In this document: positions 1 to 9,625 of the stretch, piece by piece
How positions within the stretch are numbered: the stretch's first letter is position 1
Layout: each line of letters begins with the position of its first letter
Origin: Shinisaurus crocodilurus
Lineage: Eukaryota; Chordata; Lepidosauria; Squamata; Shinisauridae
Length of the DNA: 64,000 nt
Assembly (NCBI GenBank): GCA_021292165.1
Contig: CM037877.1
Coordinates: 33,182,197-33,246,196, forward strand
Direction of reading: 5' to 3'
Translations under genes and position numbers: made by a program
Notes under the pieces: generated by a model
What the model was told of the DNA's origin: nothing
What the model saw: only the letters and a program-made list of their open reading frames with translations
Databases searched by the model: none

Positions 1-640
1 AAGGGGATTCCAAAGCCTAGGTGCAGCTACCTAAAAGGCTCAGCCTCAACTAAATGTCTTTCTGAGGATGTTGGGGCACATAGGAAGGCCTCTGAAGATG
101 AGCTCAGTAAACAGAGAGGCTTGCATGGGAGAAGGCTACAAATGAACGGTGTGTATTAATAACACTTTCCATTGGATATAAACAGGAAGCTGTGGTTTAA
201 AGAAACGGCAATGAAAGTGCTGAAGCTGGTACACGAGGGGAAGAAGGAAGGCATGGACGTCATTGATCAAGCCAAGAACATTATGGGCAAAGGACCAAAG
301 CTGGCGACCAATACGAGTGCTCCTGGGGCATACTCTCATATGGTCTCATGGGTGGCCATGCGTCCTACTTTACTGACCTCTATTTTGAAGTCATCCTCTG
401 TCTGAAGGGCTGTTCAGTCCAAGTCCAGTTTAAAGATAAAGAACCATCAGAAGGAGAGCACCAGGAGCCTTGAAGTTGCCCATCAACAACAGCACCTGGA
501 CAGGAGACTGAGCAGGCCGGCACACAGGTCCCCTGGTCACAGGCTTCCCCACTATGGTGAGATGTATTGTAGTTCAATTTAAATTACAGCAATTATTTCC
601 AAATTTGAATCCATACGTATAAATGATACATGCAAATTTA
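1..640. other. Unassigned stretch with a weak, frame-broken ORF
   Basis: A plus-strand open frame runs from 172 to 405 (77 codons). From about 309 a second plus frame stays open to a stop near 478 and looks more protein-like than the first in that part (it contains SYFTDLYFEVIL). One frameshift would join the two, as expected of a decayed coding or retrocopied sequence. I recognise no family, and no splice signals or poly(A) tail are convincing. Confidence 0.2.
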
Positions 641-707
641 TATCACCTTTTGTGGTCATGCATTTCCTCCTTTTTGGTGATGTGCAAATGGCCACCCTAG
701 GTCTGAA

Positions 708-734
708 GTGTGTGTGTGTGTGTGTGTGTGTGTG
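708..734. repeat. (TG)n microsatellite
   Basis: About 13 uninterrupted TG units are seen directly. Confidence 0.95.
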
Positions 735-862
735 GAGTCTCTGCATCTGCACACCAGCTCAGTTATGCCCACTGATATTAACAAATAAAAATCCACCTTG
801 CTCTCAACAAAGCTGGAGGGATGAGGGAAATGCGGACCTTCTCTGCTGCTTTCACTGTATCC

Positions 863-1048
863 CTGTATTTATTTCATTTCATTTCTATACCGCCCAACAG
901 CTGAAGCTCTCTGGGCATTTCACAAAACAAAATTTAAAACCATAAAATACAGTAAGATAGTAAAACATAATACATAATCCTTAAGTTTAAAGCAGGATAG
1001 AACCAAAATAAAAGTTAGTAGCAGTGCAAAGATCTAAAAGTGCACTAA
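863..1048 (-). mobile_element. L2-type LINE 3' end
   Basis: Read on the minus strand this ends in the window's common L2 terminus: CAGAGAGCTTCAGCTGTTGGGCGGTATAG followed by an AAATGAAAT-type tail (here seen as its complement at 863-905). Only the 3' untranslated part is present, so it is a severely 5'-truncated copy. The same terminus recurs near 9.6, 30.6, 34.9, 42.7, 47.1 and 52.4 kb. Confidence 0.8.
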
Positions 1049-1050
1049 GG

Positions 1051-1136
1051 CTGCAATCTTATATCCACTTACTCAGGAGTAAATAACCTTGAACTCAGTG
1101 GGATTTACTTCTGAGTAGATATGTATAGGATTGCAC
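1051..1136. repeat. 86-bp palindromic hairpin repeat
   Basis: The ends are inverted repeats (TGCAATCTTATA and TATAGGATTGCA), and the arms continue inward through ACTCAGGAGTAAAT and its counterpart ATTTACTTCTGAGT. Related copies lie at about 27877-27964, 28112-28183 and 49008-49092, with a weaker one at 9935-10012. The family looks like a short non-autonomous hairpin element. I cannot assign a superfamily. Confidence 0.7.
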
Positions 1137-1414
1137 TGTACCACATTTTCCCCCAGTTCATACAGCTCTGGACAGGAAATGAAGGAGGAGACGCTATCAC
1201 AACTGGCATGTACATTCAATGTTGTAGCAATCAATTGAATTGTTATAGTTTTGCATTAGGTATTCCAGTGTAATGTTATTGACAACATTATATTGTTATC
1301 ATGTATTGTCAAGGGAAGCTATTAGAGAAAAGAAGGCTTCCTTCAGAAAACTGAAGGTTTGCCCAAATGAGGAGAACAAAAGGGAGCACAAACTTGCACA
1401 AGCAAGATGCAAGC

Positions 1415-2912
1415 AGACAATGGGCAGGTTCTCATGTCACAGCAACCCACCCTGCAAATAAGCTATGCAGGGTGGGTTGTTCGTGAAACAACCCATGGTG
1501 TGCCTGACACACCATCAGCTTCACCGTGGGTTGTCCTCCTCCTTCCCCTGAGTCCTCCAGGCAGTATCCCAGGGGACTTGGCAGCAAAAGCTGCCTTGTC
1601 TCTCTTCCCACTGCAATCGCAGGCACTTTTTTTGCTCACTGCAGATTTTTTCTCCTTCCCCCCCTTTTGTTTCGGAGATTGCTTTTTGCGATTTCCGAAT
1701 TGACACCCAGTGACAACACTCCAATGTGTCCAAGCTTCACATTGGAGGGGCTGTCACTGGTTTGCCTTTTTTTTTGCACCCCATATGTGTACAAATATTT
1801 TAGTATTTTTTAAAAAAGAAAAATGTAGTCGGACTTGCTCACTTGCGGGGGTCTGAACTGGGCAGCCTCACCTGGGCAATGTCCTGTGGGGTGCCTGCTT
1901 TCAAAGTGCAGCAGAGACCCACCATGGACATTGACCCAGGCAATCTGCAAAGAGGTTTATTTTTGACTTTGTTTTCCCATGACAGCTGTCAAAAAGGCAA
2001 GCTGTCAAGGGAAAGTAAAGCTGCAAGTGATCTTTGTTCATGAAAGGGGGTGGCCCTTCGTGGTGAGATCGTCTACTTTGTTTGGATAGACCTCATTCTT
2101 CTCAGTGTCCTGCATCTTTCCCACCATTTCCTGAGACTCTAGGTGCTTGGGAAGGTGGAAAGGTGTGAGCCACCCCTTTTATGGGAGCACAGAATTTTGA
2201 CAGCTGTCAAAGCTCAGGCTTCCTTTTAAAAGGTTTTTTTTTGACAGAGCTAATCAGTGTTTTTTCACAGAGACATATGCAGGCACCCCCCAGGACATTG
2301 CCCAGGTAAGGCTGCCCAGTTGGACCTCCACAAGTACACACTTGAGCAAGTCCAACTACAAAAAGTAAAATACAAAAATATTTGTGCACATTTGAGGAAT
2401 AAAAAATAATTTTTTAAAAAAGGGTGGCAAACTAGTGACAGCCCCTCCAATGTGCCACATGGGCACTTTGAAGATGTCACTAGCTGTCAACCTGGAGATC
2501 GTGAAAAGCAATCTGTGAAAAAAAAAGTGGGGGAGGGAAAAAAAGCCGTGGTGAGCAAAAAATGGTTTGCAATCATAGTATGGGACACTGAGCCAGTGAT
2601 GGTCACTCCACCATGCGACTTGGTCATTGGTGAGATGGCTGGTACTGGTGGTTGCCCACACACACTCGGCAAGAGTGGCAAGGGTTTTTTGCAGCTCTTG
2701 CCAAGCAGCTCACCAGCCACTTCTGGACCCATATTGGGGTCAGTTGCCTGGGTTCGGACTGCACGACAATCCATCATGGGTCCAACAAGCCCTACAACAA
2801 GCTATGGGTTGTCAGGATGGCTTGTTGCCTATAAACAAGCCACCCTGTGGGAAACGGTCCAGGTTCGTAAGACATGACAATCCACCATGGGTTGTCATGT
2901 TGTGTGTATTCA
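1415..2912. mobile_element. Foldback DNA element with long inverted arms
   Basis: The left arm (about 1440-2040) and right arm (about 2195-2900) are diverged inverted copies. Landmarks run inward in the same order in both: an ACAACCCATGGTG-type end, a T-rich tract, a GATTGCTTTTYRCGAT block, ATTGGAGGGGCTGTCACT, CACAAATATTTT, GGGCAGCC..CACCTGGGCAATGTCCTG and GACAGCTGTCAAA. The middle (about 2050-2190) is not shared. The right end adds a small hairpin (2850-2900). No transposase frame is seen, so it is non-autonomous. A second copy begins at 63697. Confidence 0.7.
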
Positions 2913-3190
2913 GTCAATAAGAGATGCAAAAAAGCATTTTGAGAAGCATATCACTAACAACATTAAGGCATACAATAAATAATTCTTTAATTATATCAGA
3001 AGCAGGAAACCAGCTGGGGAGGCAGTTGAACCACTGGATTTAAAGGAGTGAACAGAGTTAAAGGAGTTCTAAAGGAGGGTAGAGATTGTGGAGAAGGTGA
3101 ATGAATTGTTTTCACTGCAGAAGATGTAGGTCAGGTATGCCTGAAGTGATGTTTTCAAAAAGGGAGTCTTAGGAACTGAGACAAACAGTT

Positions 3191-3259
3191 GTGACAAAAT
3201 ATGATGTTCTCAACCTTATTAACAAATTGAGAGTTAATAAATCATTGGGCCCAGATGCT
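3191..3259. repeat. 69-bp direct repeat, left copy
   Basis: This segment is identical, base for base as far as I can read, to 3741-3809. It is CR1 coding sequence encoding the block ending in GPDA. It flanks the inserted LINE fragment as a very long target-site duplication would. Confidence 0.9.
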
Positions 3260-3740
3260 CATCATCATCAGGCGATCACTCGTGACCGAGTAAGATTGTC
3301 TTCCGGGATAAAAGGAGGAAATTCTAAAGAAGATTGTGTAGACTCTAGCGATGGGTCCGTAAGTGACTGTGGAGGCCAATTCTAGATCCACACAGCTTCC
3401 CACAGTGAGGACACAGGTTACCAGATAGAAGATGGTCCTGTAAAGGATTCATTTGACGTGCTTTTCGCTTAGCACGTTTCTCCCTTTCACCTTGCACTCG
3501 GGCTTCTTCAAAGTCCATGGAACCTTTGTGAAAGGCCAACCTCCATTTAGATCGTTCATGGGCCAGAGCTTCCCAGTTTTCGATGTTTATATTGCATTTT
3601 TTTAGATTAGCCTTATGAACATCTTTAAACCTCTTATATTGACCACCGATATTCCGCTTTCCATTCTTGAGTTGGGAGTAAAGTAACTGCTTTGGGAGAC
3701 GGCAGTCAGGCATTCGAACAACATGACCGGTCCACTGAAG
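3260..3740 (-). mobile_element. 3' end of another LINE, zinc-finger type, inserted in CR1
   Basis: The minus-strand frame 3713-3345 (122 codons) begins just inside the fragment with MPDCRLPKQLLYSQLKNGKR and ends with a C2H2-like motif, CPHCGKLCGSRIGLHSHLRTH read with spacing C-x2-C-x12-H-x4-H. This is the C-terminal tail of some invertebrate- and vertebrate-type LINE proteins, not a host zinc-finger gene. After the stop comes a short 3' UTR and a GATGATGATGA tail at 3260-3271. It is 5' truncated at 3740. I cannot name the clade; candidates lie among RTE- or jockey-like LINEs. Confidence 0.65.
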
Positions 3741-3809
3741 GTGACAAAATATGATGTTCTCAACCTTATTAACAAATTGAGAGTTAATAAATCATTGGGC
3801 CCAGATGCT
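3741..3809. repeat. 69-bp direct repeat, right copy
   Basis: Identical to 3191-3259. After this copy the CR1 coding sequence continues normally (ATCCATCC, encoding IHP), so the right copy is the one in native context. Confidence 0.9.
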
Positions 3810-5600
3810 ATCCATCCTAGAGTTCTTAAAGAACTCAAAGATGAAACTGCAGGTCTTCTAACAAAAATATGTAACATGTCCCTAAGATCAGCTTCTGTAC
3901 CAGAGGACTGGAAAATGGCCAAACCAATGCCAGTTTTTAAAAAGGGATCGGGGGAGGGGGGATTCAGGAAATTGCAGGCTGATTAGCTTAATATCTGTTC
4001 TGGGCAAATTGATTAAAACATTATTAAAGATAGAATTAGTAAGCATATGGAAGGACAAGCCCTGCTTAAAAACAATCAACATGGCTTCAGCAAAGGTAAG
4101 TAATCTCTCACTAACCCTTCTTTGAGAGTGTCAATAAACATGTGGAGAGGGGTGATCTGGTAGACAATGTTTACTTGGACTTCCAAAATGCTGTTGACAA
4201 AGTTTCTCACAAAAGACTGCTGAGCAAACTTAGCAGTCATGAAATAAGAGGAAAGGTCCTCTTATGGATCAGTAACTGGTTAAAGAACAGTTAGCAGAGA
4301 ATAGGAAGAAATGGCAAATTCTCCCAATGGAAGGATGTAAATCGTGGGGTCCCACAGGGATCTGTACTGGAACCAATGCTTTTCAACTTGTTCATAAATG
4401 ATCTGGAGTTAGGAGTGTGCAATGGCCAAGTTTGCTGATGGCACCAAATTATTTAGTGTGGTTAAAACAAAAAGGGATTGTGAGGAGCTCCAAAAGGATC
4501 TCTCCGAACTGGGACAATGGGCATCAAAATGGCAAATGCAGTTCAATGTAAGCAAGTGTAAAGTGATGCACGTTGGGGCAAAAATTCCCAGCTTCACATA
4601 AATGCTGATGGGATCTGAGCTAGGGGTAACTGACCAACAAAAAGATCTTGGAGTCATGGTGTACAGCTTGATGAAAATGTCAACTCAGTGTGTGGCTGCT
4701 GTAAAAAAAGGTAAATAATATGTTATGCATAATTAGGAAAGGAATAAAAAATAAAACTGCCAAGATCATATTCCCAAATCTATGCAGTGACCACACTTGC
4801 AATACTGTGTACAGTTCTGGTCACCACAGCTTGAAAAGGATATTCTAGTGCAGAAAAGAGCAACTAAAATGTTCAAGGGGCTGGAGCAACTCCCCTATGA
4901 GGAAAGGTTCCAACATCTGGGACTGGTCAGCTTAGAGAAAAGGCGAGTGAGGGGGAGACACAGTAGAGGTGTACAAAATTATGCACGTGTGGAGAAAGTG
5001 GACAGGGAGACATTTTTCTCCCGCTCTCATAATTCTAGAACCCAAAGGGGTCATCCCACGAAGCTGATTGGCGGGAGCTTCAGGACAGATAAAAATAACT
5101 ACTTCTTCATACAGTGCATAGTTAAACTATGGAACTCACTATCATGAGATGTAGTGATGGCCACCAATTTGGATGGTTTTAAAAGGGGATTAGACAAATT
5201 CATGGAGGAAAAGGTTATCAATGTCTACTAGTCCTGATGGCTATATGCTGCCTCCAGTGTATCAGAGGAAGCAGTATGCCTGTGTACACCAGTTGCTGGG
5301 GAACCTGGCCGGGAGGGTGCTGTTGCACTCATGTCCTGCTTGTGGGTTTCCTGTGGGCAGCTGGTTGGCCACTGTGTGAACAGAATCTTGGGCCAGATGG
5401 ACCTTGGTCTGATCCAACACGTCTCTTCTTATGTTCTTATGACAAGTTATTATAACATTTAAATTGTTAAGTACATTTTCATATTGTTTGTAATGGTATC
5501 TGAATACTGGTAGCTGCTCTGGGATTCCTTTCCAAAGGATAAAAAAAGGTACAAATCTTAAGGGGGAGAAAACATTTTTAAAAGCCTTCAACCTACTTTT

Positions 5601-5776
5601 CATAGATTTTCATAGATCATAGAATTGGAAGGGGCCTACAAGGCTATCGAGTCCAACCCCCTGCTCAGTGCAGGAAACTAGAGGAGGGGTCTCCCATCCA
5701 AGTAATAACCAGGCCTGACCCTGCTTAGCTTTCCATGCTCAGACAAGCTGAGCCAGCATAAGCCACAGGCCTGAGA
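5601..5776 (-). mobile_element. 5S rRNA-derived SINE with CR1 tail
   Basis: On the minus strand the head carries the 5S internal promoter region: AAGCTAAGCAGGGTC, then GCCTGGTTATTACTTGGATG and GGGAGACC, matching 5S rRNA box A, intermediate element and box C. The tail (GGTTGGACTCGATAGCC through TCCAATTCTATGATC) equals the 3' end of the CR1 at 55733-57345. Pol III transcription from the internal promoter is known for 5S-type SINEs; activity of this copy is unknown. Confidence 0.85.
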
Positions 5777-6278
5777 TTTTTAAAAAGCAGCATCCAGCAT
5801 TGCAATGTTGAAAGCTTTCTATTGAAAGGAAAGGAGAAAGTCGAATTGAAGGCTCCATGCAGAAAAGCCTCAGGAGTCACAATTTTTCTGGGAAAACACC
5901 AGAGTAGGTAAAAGTCTTTGTAAAGCAGTCACCAGGAAGCCCAGGTATGTTTTTACAGAGATGAGTAAATGGCGTTCTTCTGTTGACCTTTTACTAAAGG
6001 GGTGCAATTCAGTCGTGGTGGATTTCTTTCATTTGAGTGACACCTGCTGGCAAAGATCCTCCATTTCACCACATGGGCTGGGTTTGTATAAATCATATTC
6101 TCTGTGTTGAAATCCAAACTCTGCCTGCTACAGCCAGGTGCTCCAGGGGTTTAGGAGCTACTGCCCACCCTGGGTGAGAGACGGGTTAATGGGCTTGTGT
6201 GCTAGAGTTTGCTTCTTCTGGCCAGGGTGGGAGCCTGCGATGGCTAGAAGTGGAACTCCCTCTAGGTGAGAGCAGCGG
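5777..6278. other. Unassigned, no gene seen
   Basis: Mixed-composition sequence with no recognised coding frame or repeat family. Confidence 0.5.
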
Positions 6279-6441
6279 CAGGGCCGGTGCAAGGCAGTTT
6301 GGTGCAGCTTGGTGCCCTAGGCAAGATCAGATATTTAGCGCCCCCCCTTCCCACTTGAGCCCTCCCTCCCTATTTCTGGCGCCCCTTTAGCCCTGCGCCC
6401 TAGGCAGCTGCCTAGTTGGCCTAATGGCAGCACCGGCCCTG
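6279..6441. mobile_element. Short hAT-like element, AGGGCCGGTGC family
   Basis: Terminal inverted repeats are CAGGGCCGGTGC and GCACCGGCCCTG. The flanking octamers AGCAGCGG and GCCAGCGG match at 6 of 8 positions, fitting an old 8-bp hAT duplication. No coding capacity. Its termini match those of the 1.6-kb element at 44117-45734, of which this is a plain, cargo-free relative. Confidence 0.8.
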
Positions 6442-6654
6442 GCCAGCGGGGAGAAGTGTCTGCAGCAATCCAGGCAAGAGATGGAGTGGGCGTGGACTAG
6501 TGGATAGGGGTTGCCCCTTGTTTGGCTTAGTGGCTTGGCAGGCCTGATGTCCCATATGCGACCAGTGGCTGGTTACAAGCACAAGCTGAAATTTTGTGAT
6601 TGAGCTGGGCTGATTGTGTATGATTGGTTGATGAATGGTGTATGCAGGTTCTGA

Positions 6655-6800
6655 GTGGTTGAGGGTATGTAACCTACCTCACAGGGTTGTTGTGAGGATA
6701 AAATGGAGAGGAGGATGAGGATTATGTAAGCCGCCTTGAGTTCCTTGTAGGAAAAAAGGCGGGGTATAAATCTAATAAATAAATAAATAAATATGTTTGT
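6655..6800 (+). mobile_element. CORE-type tRNA SINE, 3' part
   Basis: Contains ACCTCACAGGGTTGTTGTGA, GGATAAAATGGAGAGGAGGA and an AAGGCGGGGTATAAAT terminus with an (AAAT)n tail. The tRNA head is missing. It matches the fuller copy at 8548-8790. Confidence 0.8.
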
Positions 6801-6884
6801 GTTGTGAATGGGTACTGGGAGTGTGTGGGAAGTCTTGGTGTGGCACGGATGTGCAGGGAAAACTGTGATGCACAAAGACACAGG

Positions 6885-7054
6885 GCTGGTTTGCCCAATC
6901 GAACAGCCCACCATGGCTTATTTGCCACGGCACCGTGGCTTATTTAAGCCACAGTGATCTGCAGTGCATGCCGTGGCTTGTTGTGTTGTGTGAACCAAGG
7001 GACTGTGGGTTATTCAACAACAGACCATGGTGGGCTATTTGATTGTGTAAACCA
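6885..7054. mobile_element. Palindromic hairpin element, GGTTCGCACGA family
   Basis: Ends are inverted: CTGGTTTGCCCAATCGAACA with AGCCCACCATGG inward, and CCATGGTGGGCT outward to GATTGTGTAAACCAAG. Internal copies of CCGTGGCTTATTTAAGCC make further small hairpins. Non-coding. Confidence 0.7.
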
Positions 7055-7836
7055 AGTCATACTTCGTGCTGAGTTACTTAAAGTAGGCTCTAAGGATTAA
7101 GTTCATTCCATTTCAAGAGTCCTTCTTTAATATGATGCCTTGTAGAAAATGTCAACATAAAGAGTAAATGCCAGTCTGCAGATCTAATGTTTGTTGCAAA
7201 AATTGAGAAATCCAATAAATAAAGTTTTTTTTGGGGGGGGTTGTTGTTGTTGTTGAAAAAAAAGAAAAGTTCAGAGTATCTCAAATATTCTGTGCTATGA
7301 TACATCTTAAGTGCTCAGCTAAATATGAGTCAGAACCATCCTCAGTGTTGAGGGATGAATCTCTTCCCTCCTTGAGAAAAAAAAAAGGGGGGGGGAACCT
7401 TCTTCCAATAATTTAAATAAAATCTTGAGCATGAACTGCTAGTCCCGTGCCTCAGGACTTGGCCACGTAGGAATCAGCAGAAAAGAAGAAATGCGACACC
7501 TAAAGAGAGGACAAAAAAAGAGAATAGTGGTTTGCCTAAAATGTGCATATGCTAATTTATATGTATAGGTGCAAATTTAGAAATAATTATTATACTTCAA
7601 ATAGAAATGCAGTACATCTCACTGTAGGGTGGAAGGCTGTGACCAGGGGACCTGTATGCTTTCCAGCTGCTAACTTTTGATGGGCAACGGTTCCTATGGT
7701 CACTTATTTTTAAGTTGGAATTGCACACGGCAACCCGTCAAATAGAGGATGGTCCTCTGTAAAAAAAAAAAAAAGGCCACCCAACCACCCTGTGATGGAT
7801 GAGATTTAAAGGTCCCTTCTCTAGCAAAAGAGCACA
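7055..7836. other. Unassigned, simple repeats only
   Basis: Holds a G-run plus (TTG)n near 7229-7256, a poly(A)/poly(G) junction near 7376-7397 and an A-run near 7760. No gene or repeat family recognised. Confidence 0.5.
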
Positions 7837-8040
7837 ACTGGCTTCCTTGCCACAAAGCAAGGACAAGCAACAGTGACTGATGCTGCAGTGCCGCTGGAGT
7901 TTGTCCCCAGCCATCATGGTGGCTCAGTGGTGCCACAAAAGCACCACTGGGCCACAACCATGGCAGGGAGCAAACTCCAGCAGCACTGAGCATCAATCAG
8001 TCACTGTTGCTTGTCCTTGCTTTGTGGCAAGGAAACCAGT
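7837..8040. repeat. 204-bp palindrome
   Basis: The left arm from ACTGGCTTCCTTGCCACAAA and the right arm ending TTTGTGGCAAGGAAACCAGT are near-perfect reverse complements. Pairing continues through ACAAGCAACAGTGACTGAT and GGAGTTTG to a centre near 7938-7958 that can fold as GTGGTGC..GCACCAC. No TA or 8-bp duplication is obvious. It may be a hairpin transposon or an inverted duplication. Confidence 0.85.
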
Positions 8041-8164
8041 CCTTCCAATTGCTTTTCAGTTCTGTCTTGTTGTCTTTTTCAGTTACGTGGAACTGAGGCT
8101 AATTTTGTTTGCTCCAAGACCTGGCAGGCTGTACACAAAGGAAGCAAGAAAACTGTGCTCTCGT

Positions 8165-8400
8165 GCTGATTGATACACCTTCCCTGCTTCCAGATGTGGC
8201 TTTTATTGTGCAATCGCCCTGCCTAGTTCACGGAATTTTACAGAGGGTCCAGATGACACAGTCTTCCATTTGTAAGCCTCCTGTGTTTTCCCCTCGATTC
8301 TTCCATCTTTTTTCTTGCAGGGAAAAAAATTGTTAAGGAGGGAAAGATGGAACAGCTGCACAAAACCTTTGGGTTGGTAGTACTAGGAGCCCTCTGTCTA
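8165..8400. repeat. Dispersed repeat, pair with 23975-24205
   Basis: Shares blocks in order with 23975-24205: GGCTTTTATTGTGCAATCGC, CCCTGCCT, CGGAATTTTA, ACTGTCTTCCA-like, GTGTTTTCCC, TTCTTCCATCTTTTTTCTT, TTAAGGAGG and GGTAGTACTAGGAGCC. Probably an old non-autonomous DNA element. Confidence 0.6.
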
Positions 8401-8547
8401 GGCACCCAGTGCCCAGCATTTTTGTCTGTGTCCCACAAATGCACTCTGTATCCGTGTTCCTACGTGGTTTTGGTGCTCCCCCCCCCCTTGCCTTGCCTGG
8501 CCGCTTCTGTCATCTCTTTCTGGACTTCATGCCCCCATTCAGCTAAC

Positions 8548-8790
8548 GCTATTTTATTTATTTATTATATTTATATCCCGCCTTTTTTCCTGCAAGGAAC
8601 CCAAGGTGGCTTACATAAGCCTCCTCCTCCTCTCCATTTTATCCTCACAACAACCCTGTGAGGTAGGTTAGCCTGAGAGTCAGTGACTGGCCCAAAGTCA
8701 CCCAGTGAGTTTCATGGTCGAGCAGGGACTAGAACCTGGATCTCCCGAGTCCCAGTCCAACACTCTCACCACTACGCCACACTGGCTCTT
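8548..8790 (-). mobile_element. CORE-type tRNA SINE, near full length
   Basis: On the minus strand the head has a box A-like TGGCGTAGTGGT (8768-8779) and a box B-like GGTTCTAGTCC (8725-8735) of a tRNA promoter. A MIR/CORE-like body follows (GGGTGACTTTGGGCCAGTCA) and then a LINE-type tail, AAGGCGGGATATAAAT with (AAAT)n. This is the most complete copy in the window; others are near 6.7, 24.7, 30.9, 50.9 and 59.4 kb. Confidence 0.85.
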
Positions 8791-9546
8791 GCCCAGTGGC
8801 CACTCTAGCCAACAAGCAGGAATAGGGAAGATGTACAGAGAGAACGAGGCCATGAATTAATTACTGCAACTTTCCTGGAAGCATGAGTGTCCCTAGTATA
8901 GGGCAGAGCCAGCTAGCTCTGCTCCTCCTGTAATACTGCAGCTATTTCTTTCTCTAGGTGTGGTACCATTGGCCACCCTTTGCTTTTACTGCAGCTAAAA
9001 CAACTTGATAGATTTCGTCTTTTCGGCCATGCTCCTATTGCCAGCCACCACCTTGTCCACTGTTGATGGATTTTTCCATGGCATGAAATCAGCCCCAAGA
9101 GCCACTGTGTTGAGCCAGTCCTAGACCTATTTCCCAAAAGAGGAAAGGCCCTGAACAACTTCCAGCTTAAAGCCAATATTGGATCGAATGCTTGTTCTAC
9201 CTCCTGATCCACCACCAGGTGTCAGTAAGAGCCAATGCAAATGCACAGAAAAAGCACCTGGCGTAGTCCTCATAGGGCTCTCTACCAGTGCAGGACATGC
9301 TGCTCTGTGGCCAAAAATGCCTTGCGTGTGGGAGACTCATTTGGCAGCCCAACACGGGTATCTGAATACTTCTTAAGCCCATAATACAAGGTGGCTCTCG
9401 TGGTGAGAGTACTAAATGCCCAATTGCAAAGCATTTGCTTAAAAAGAAAAAGAAAAAAGATGAGATCAGATGCCTTTGGACTGGGCTATGTGGTCTGGGA
9501 CCTGTACAGTGTGTGTGTGTGTATGATTGCAAGCTACCTTGAGTGC
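8791..9546. other. Unassigned
   Basis: Contains open minus frames of about 100 codons (8913-9215 and the start of 9197-9703), but neither shows a recognisable motif. The long Tyr run of the second is translated microsatellite. No function assigned. Confidence 0.4.
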
Positions 9547-9547
9547 C

Positions 9548-9595
<48 letters not shown>

Positions 9596-9625
9596 TACCG
9601 CCCAACAGCTGAAGCTCTCTGGTTC
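9547..9625 (-). mobile_element. L2 3' terminus with (AAT)n tail
   Basis: The (AAT)n/(TAA)n run at 9549-9594 adjoins ATACCGCCCAACAGCTGAAG, the reverse complement of the L2 end. Only the terminus is left. Confidence 0.8.

Larger units (their letters stand above)
2913..5455 (+). mobile_element. CR1-like LINE, 5'-truncated and interrupted
   Basis: Reverse transcriptase remnants run through the element: the block KVTKYDVLNLINKLRVNKSL followed by GPDAIHPRVLKEL near 3741-3845, VPEDWKMAKPMPVFKKG near 3897-3947, and a C-terminal region at 4797-5147 ending in KLWNSLS. Stops and frameshifts break the frame many times. The 3' end carries GGGTGCTGTTGCACTCATG and closes with TTCTTATG repeats at about 5430-5450, a CR1-type short-repeat terminus. 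A 481-bp LINE fragment sits inside at 3260-3740. The same 3' end recurs at 51332-51479. Confidence 0.85.

Noticed and set aside
3345..3713. Host C2H2 zinc-finger gene
   Set aside because: The finger closes a LINE-type C-terminal domain that is 5' truncated, has a short-repeat tail and is flanked by direct repeats.
8725..8782. tRNA gene
   Set aside because: Box A and box B are present but no cloverleaf surrounds them; they form a SINE head.
9197..9612. ORFs with Tyr or Asn runs
   Set aside because: The runs are the (TAA)n repeat read on each strand next to an L2 terminus.
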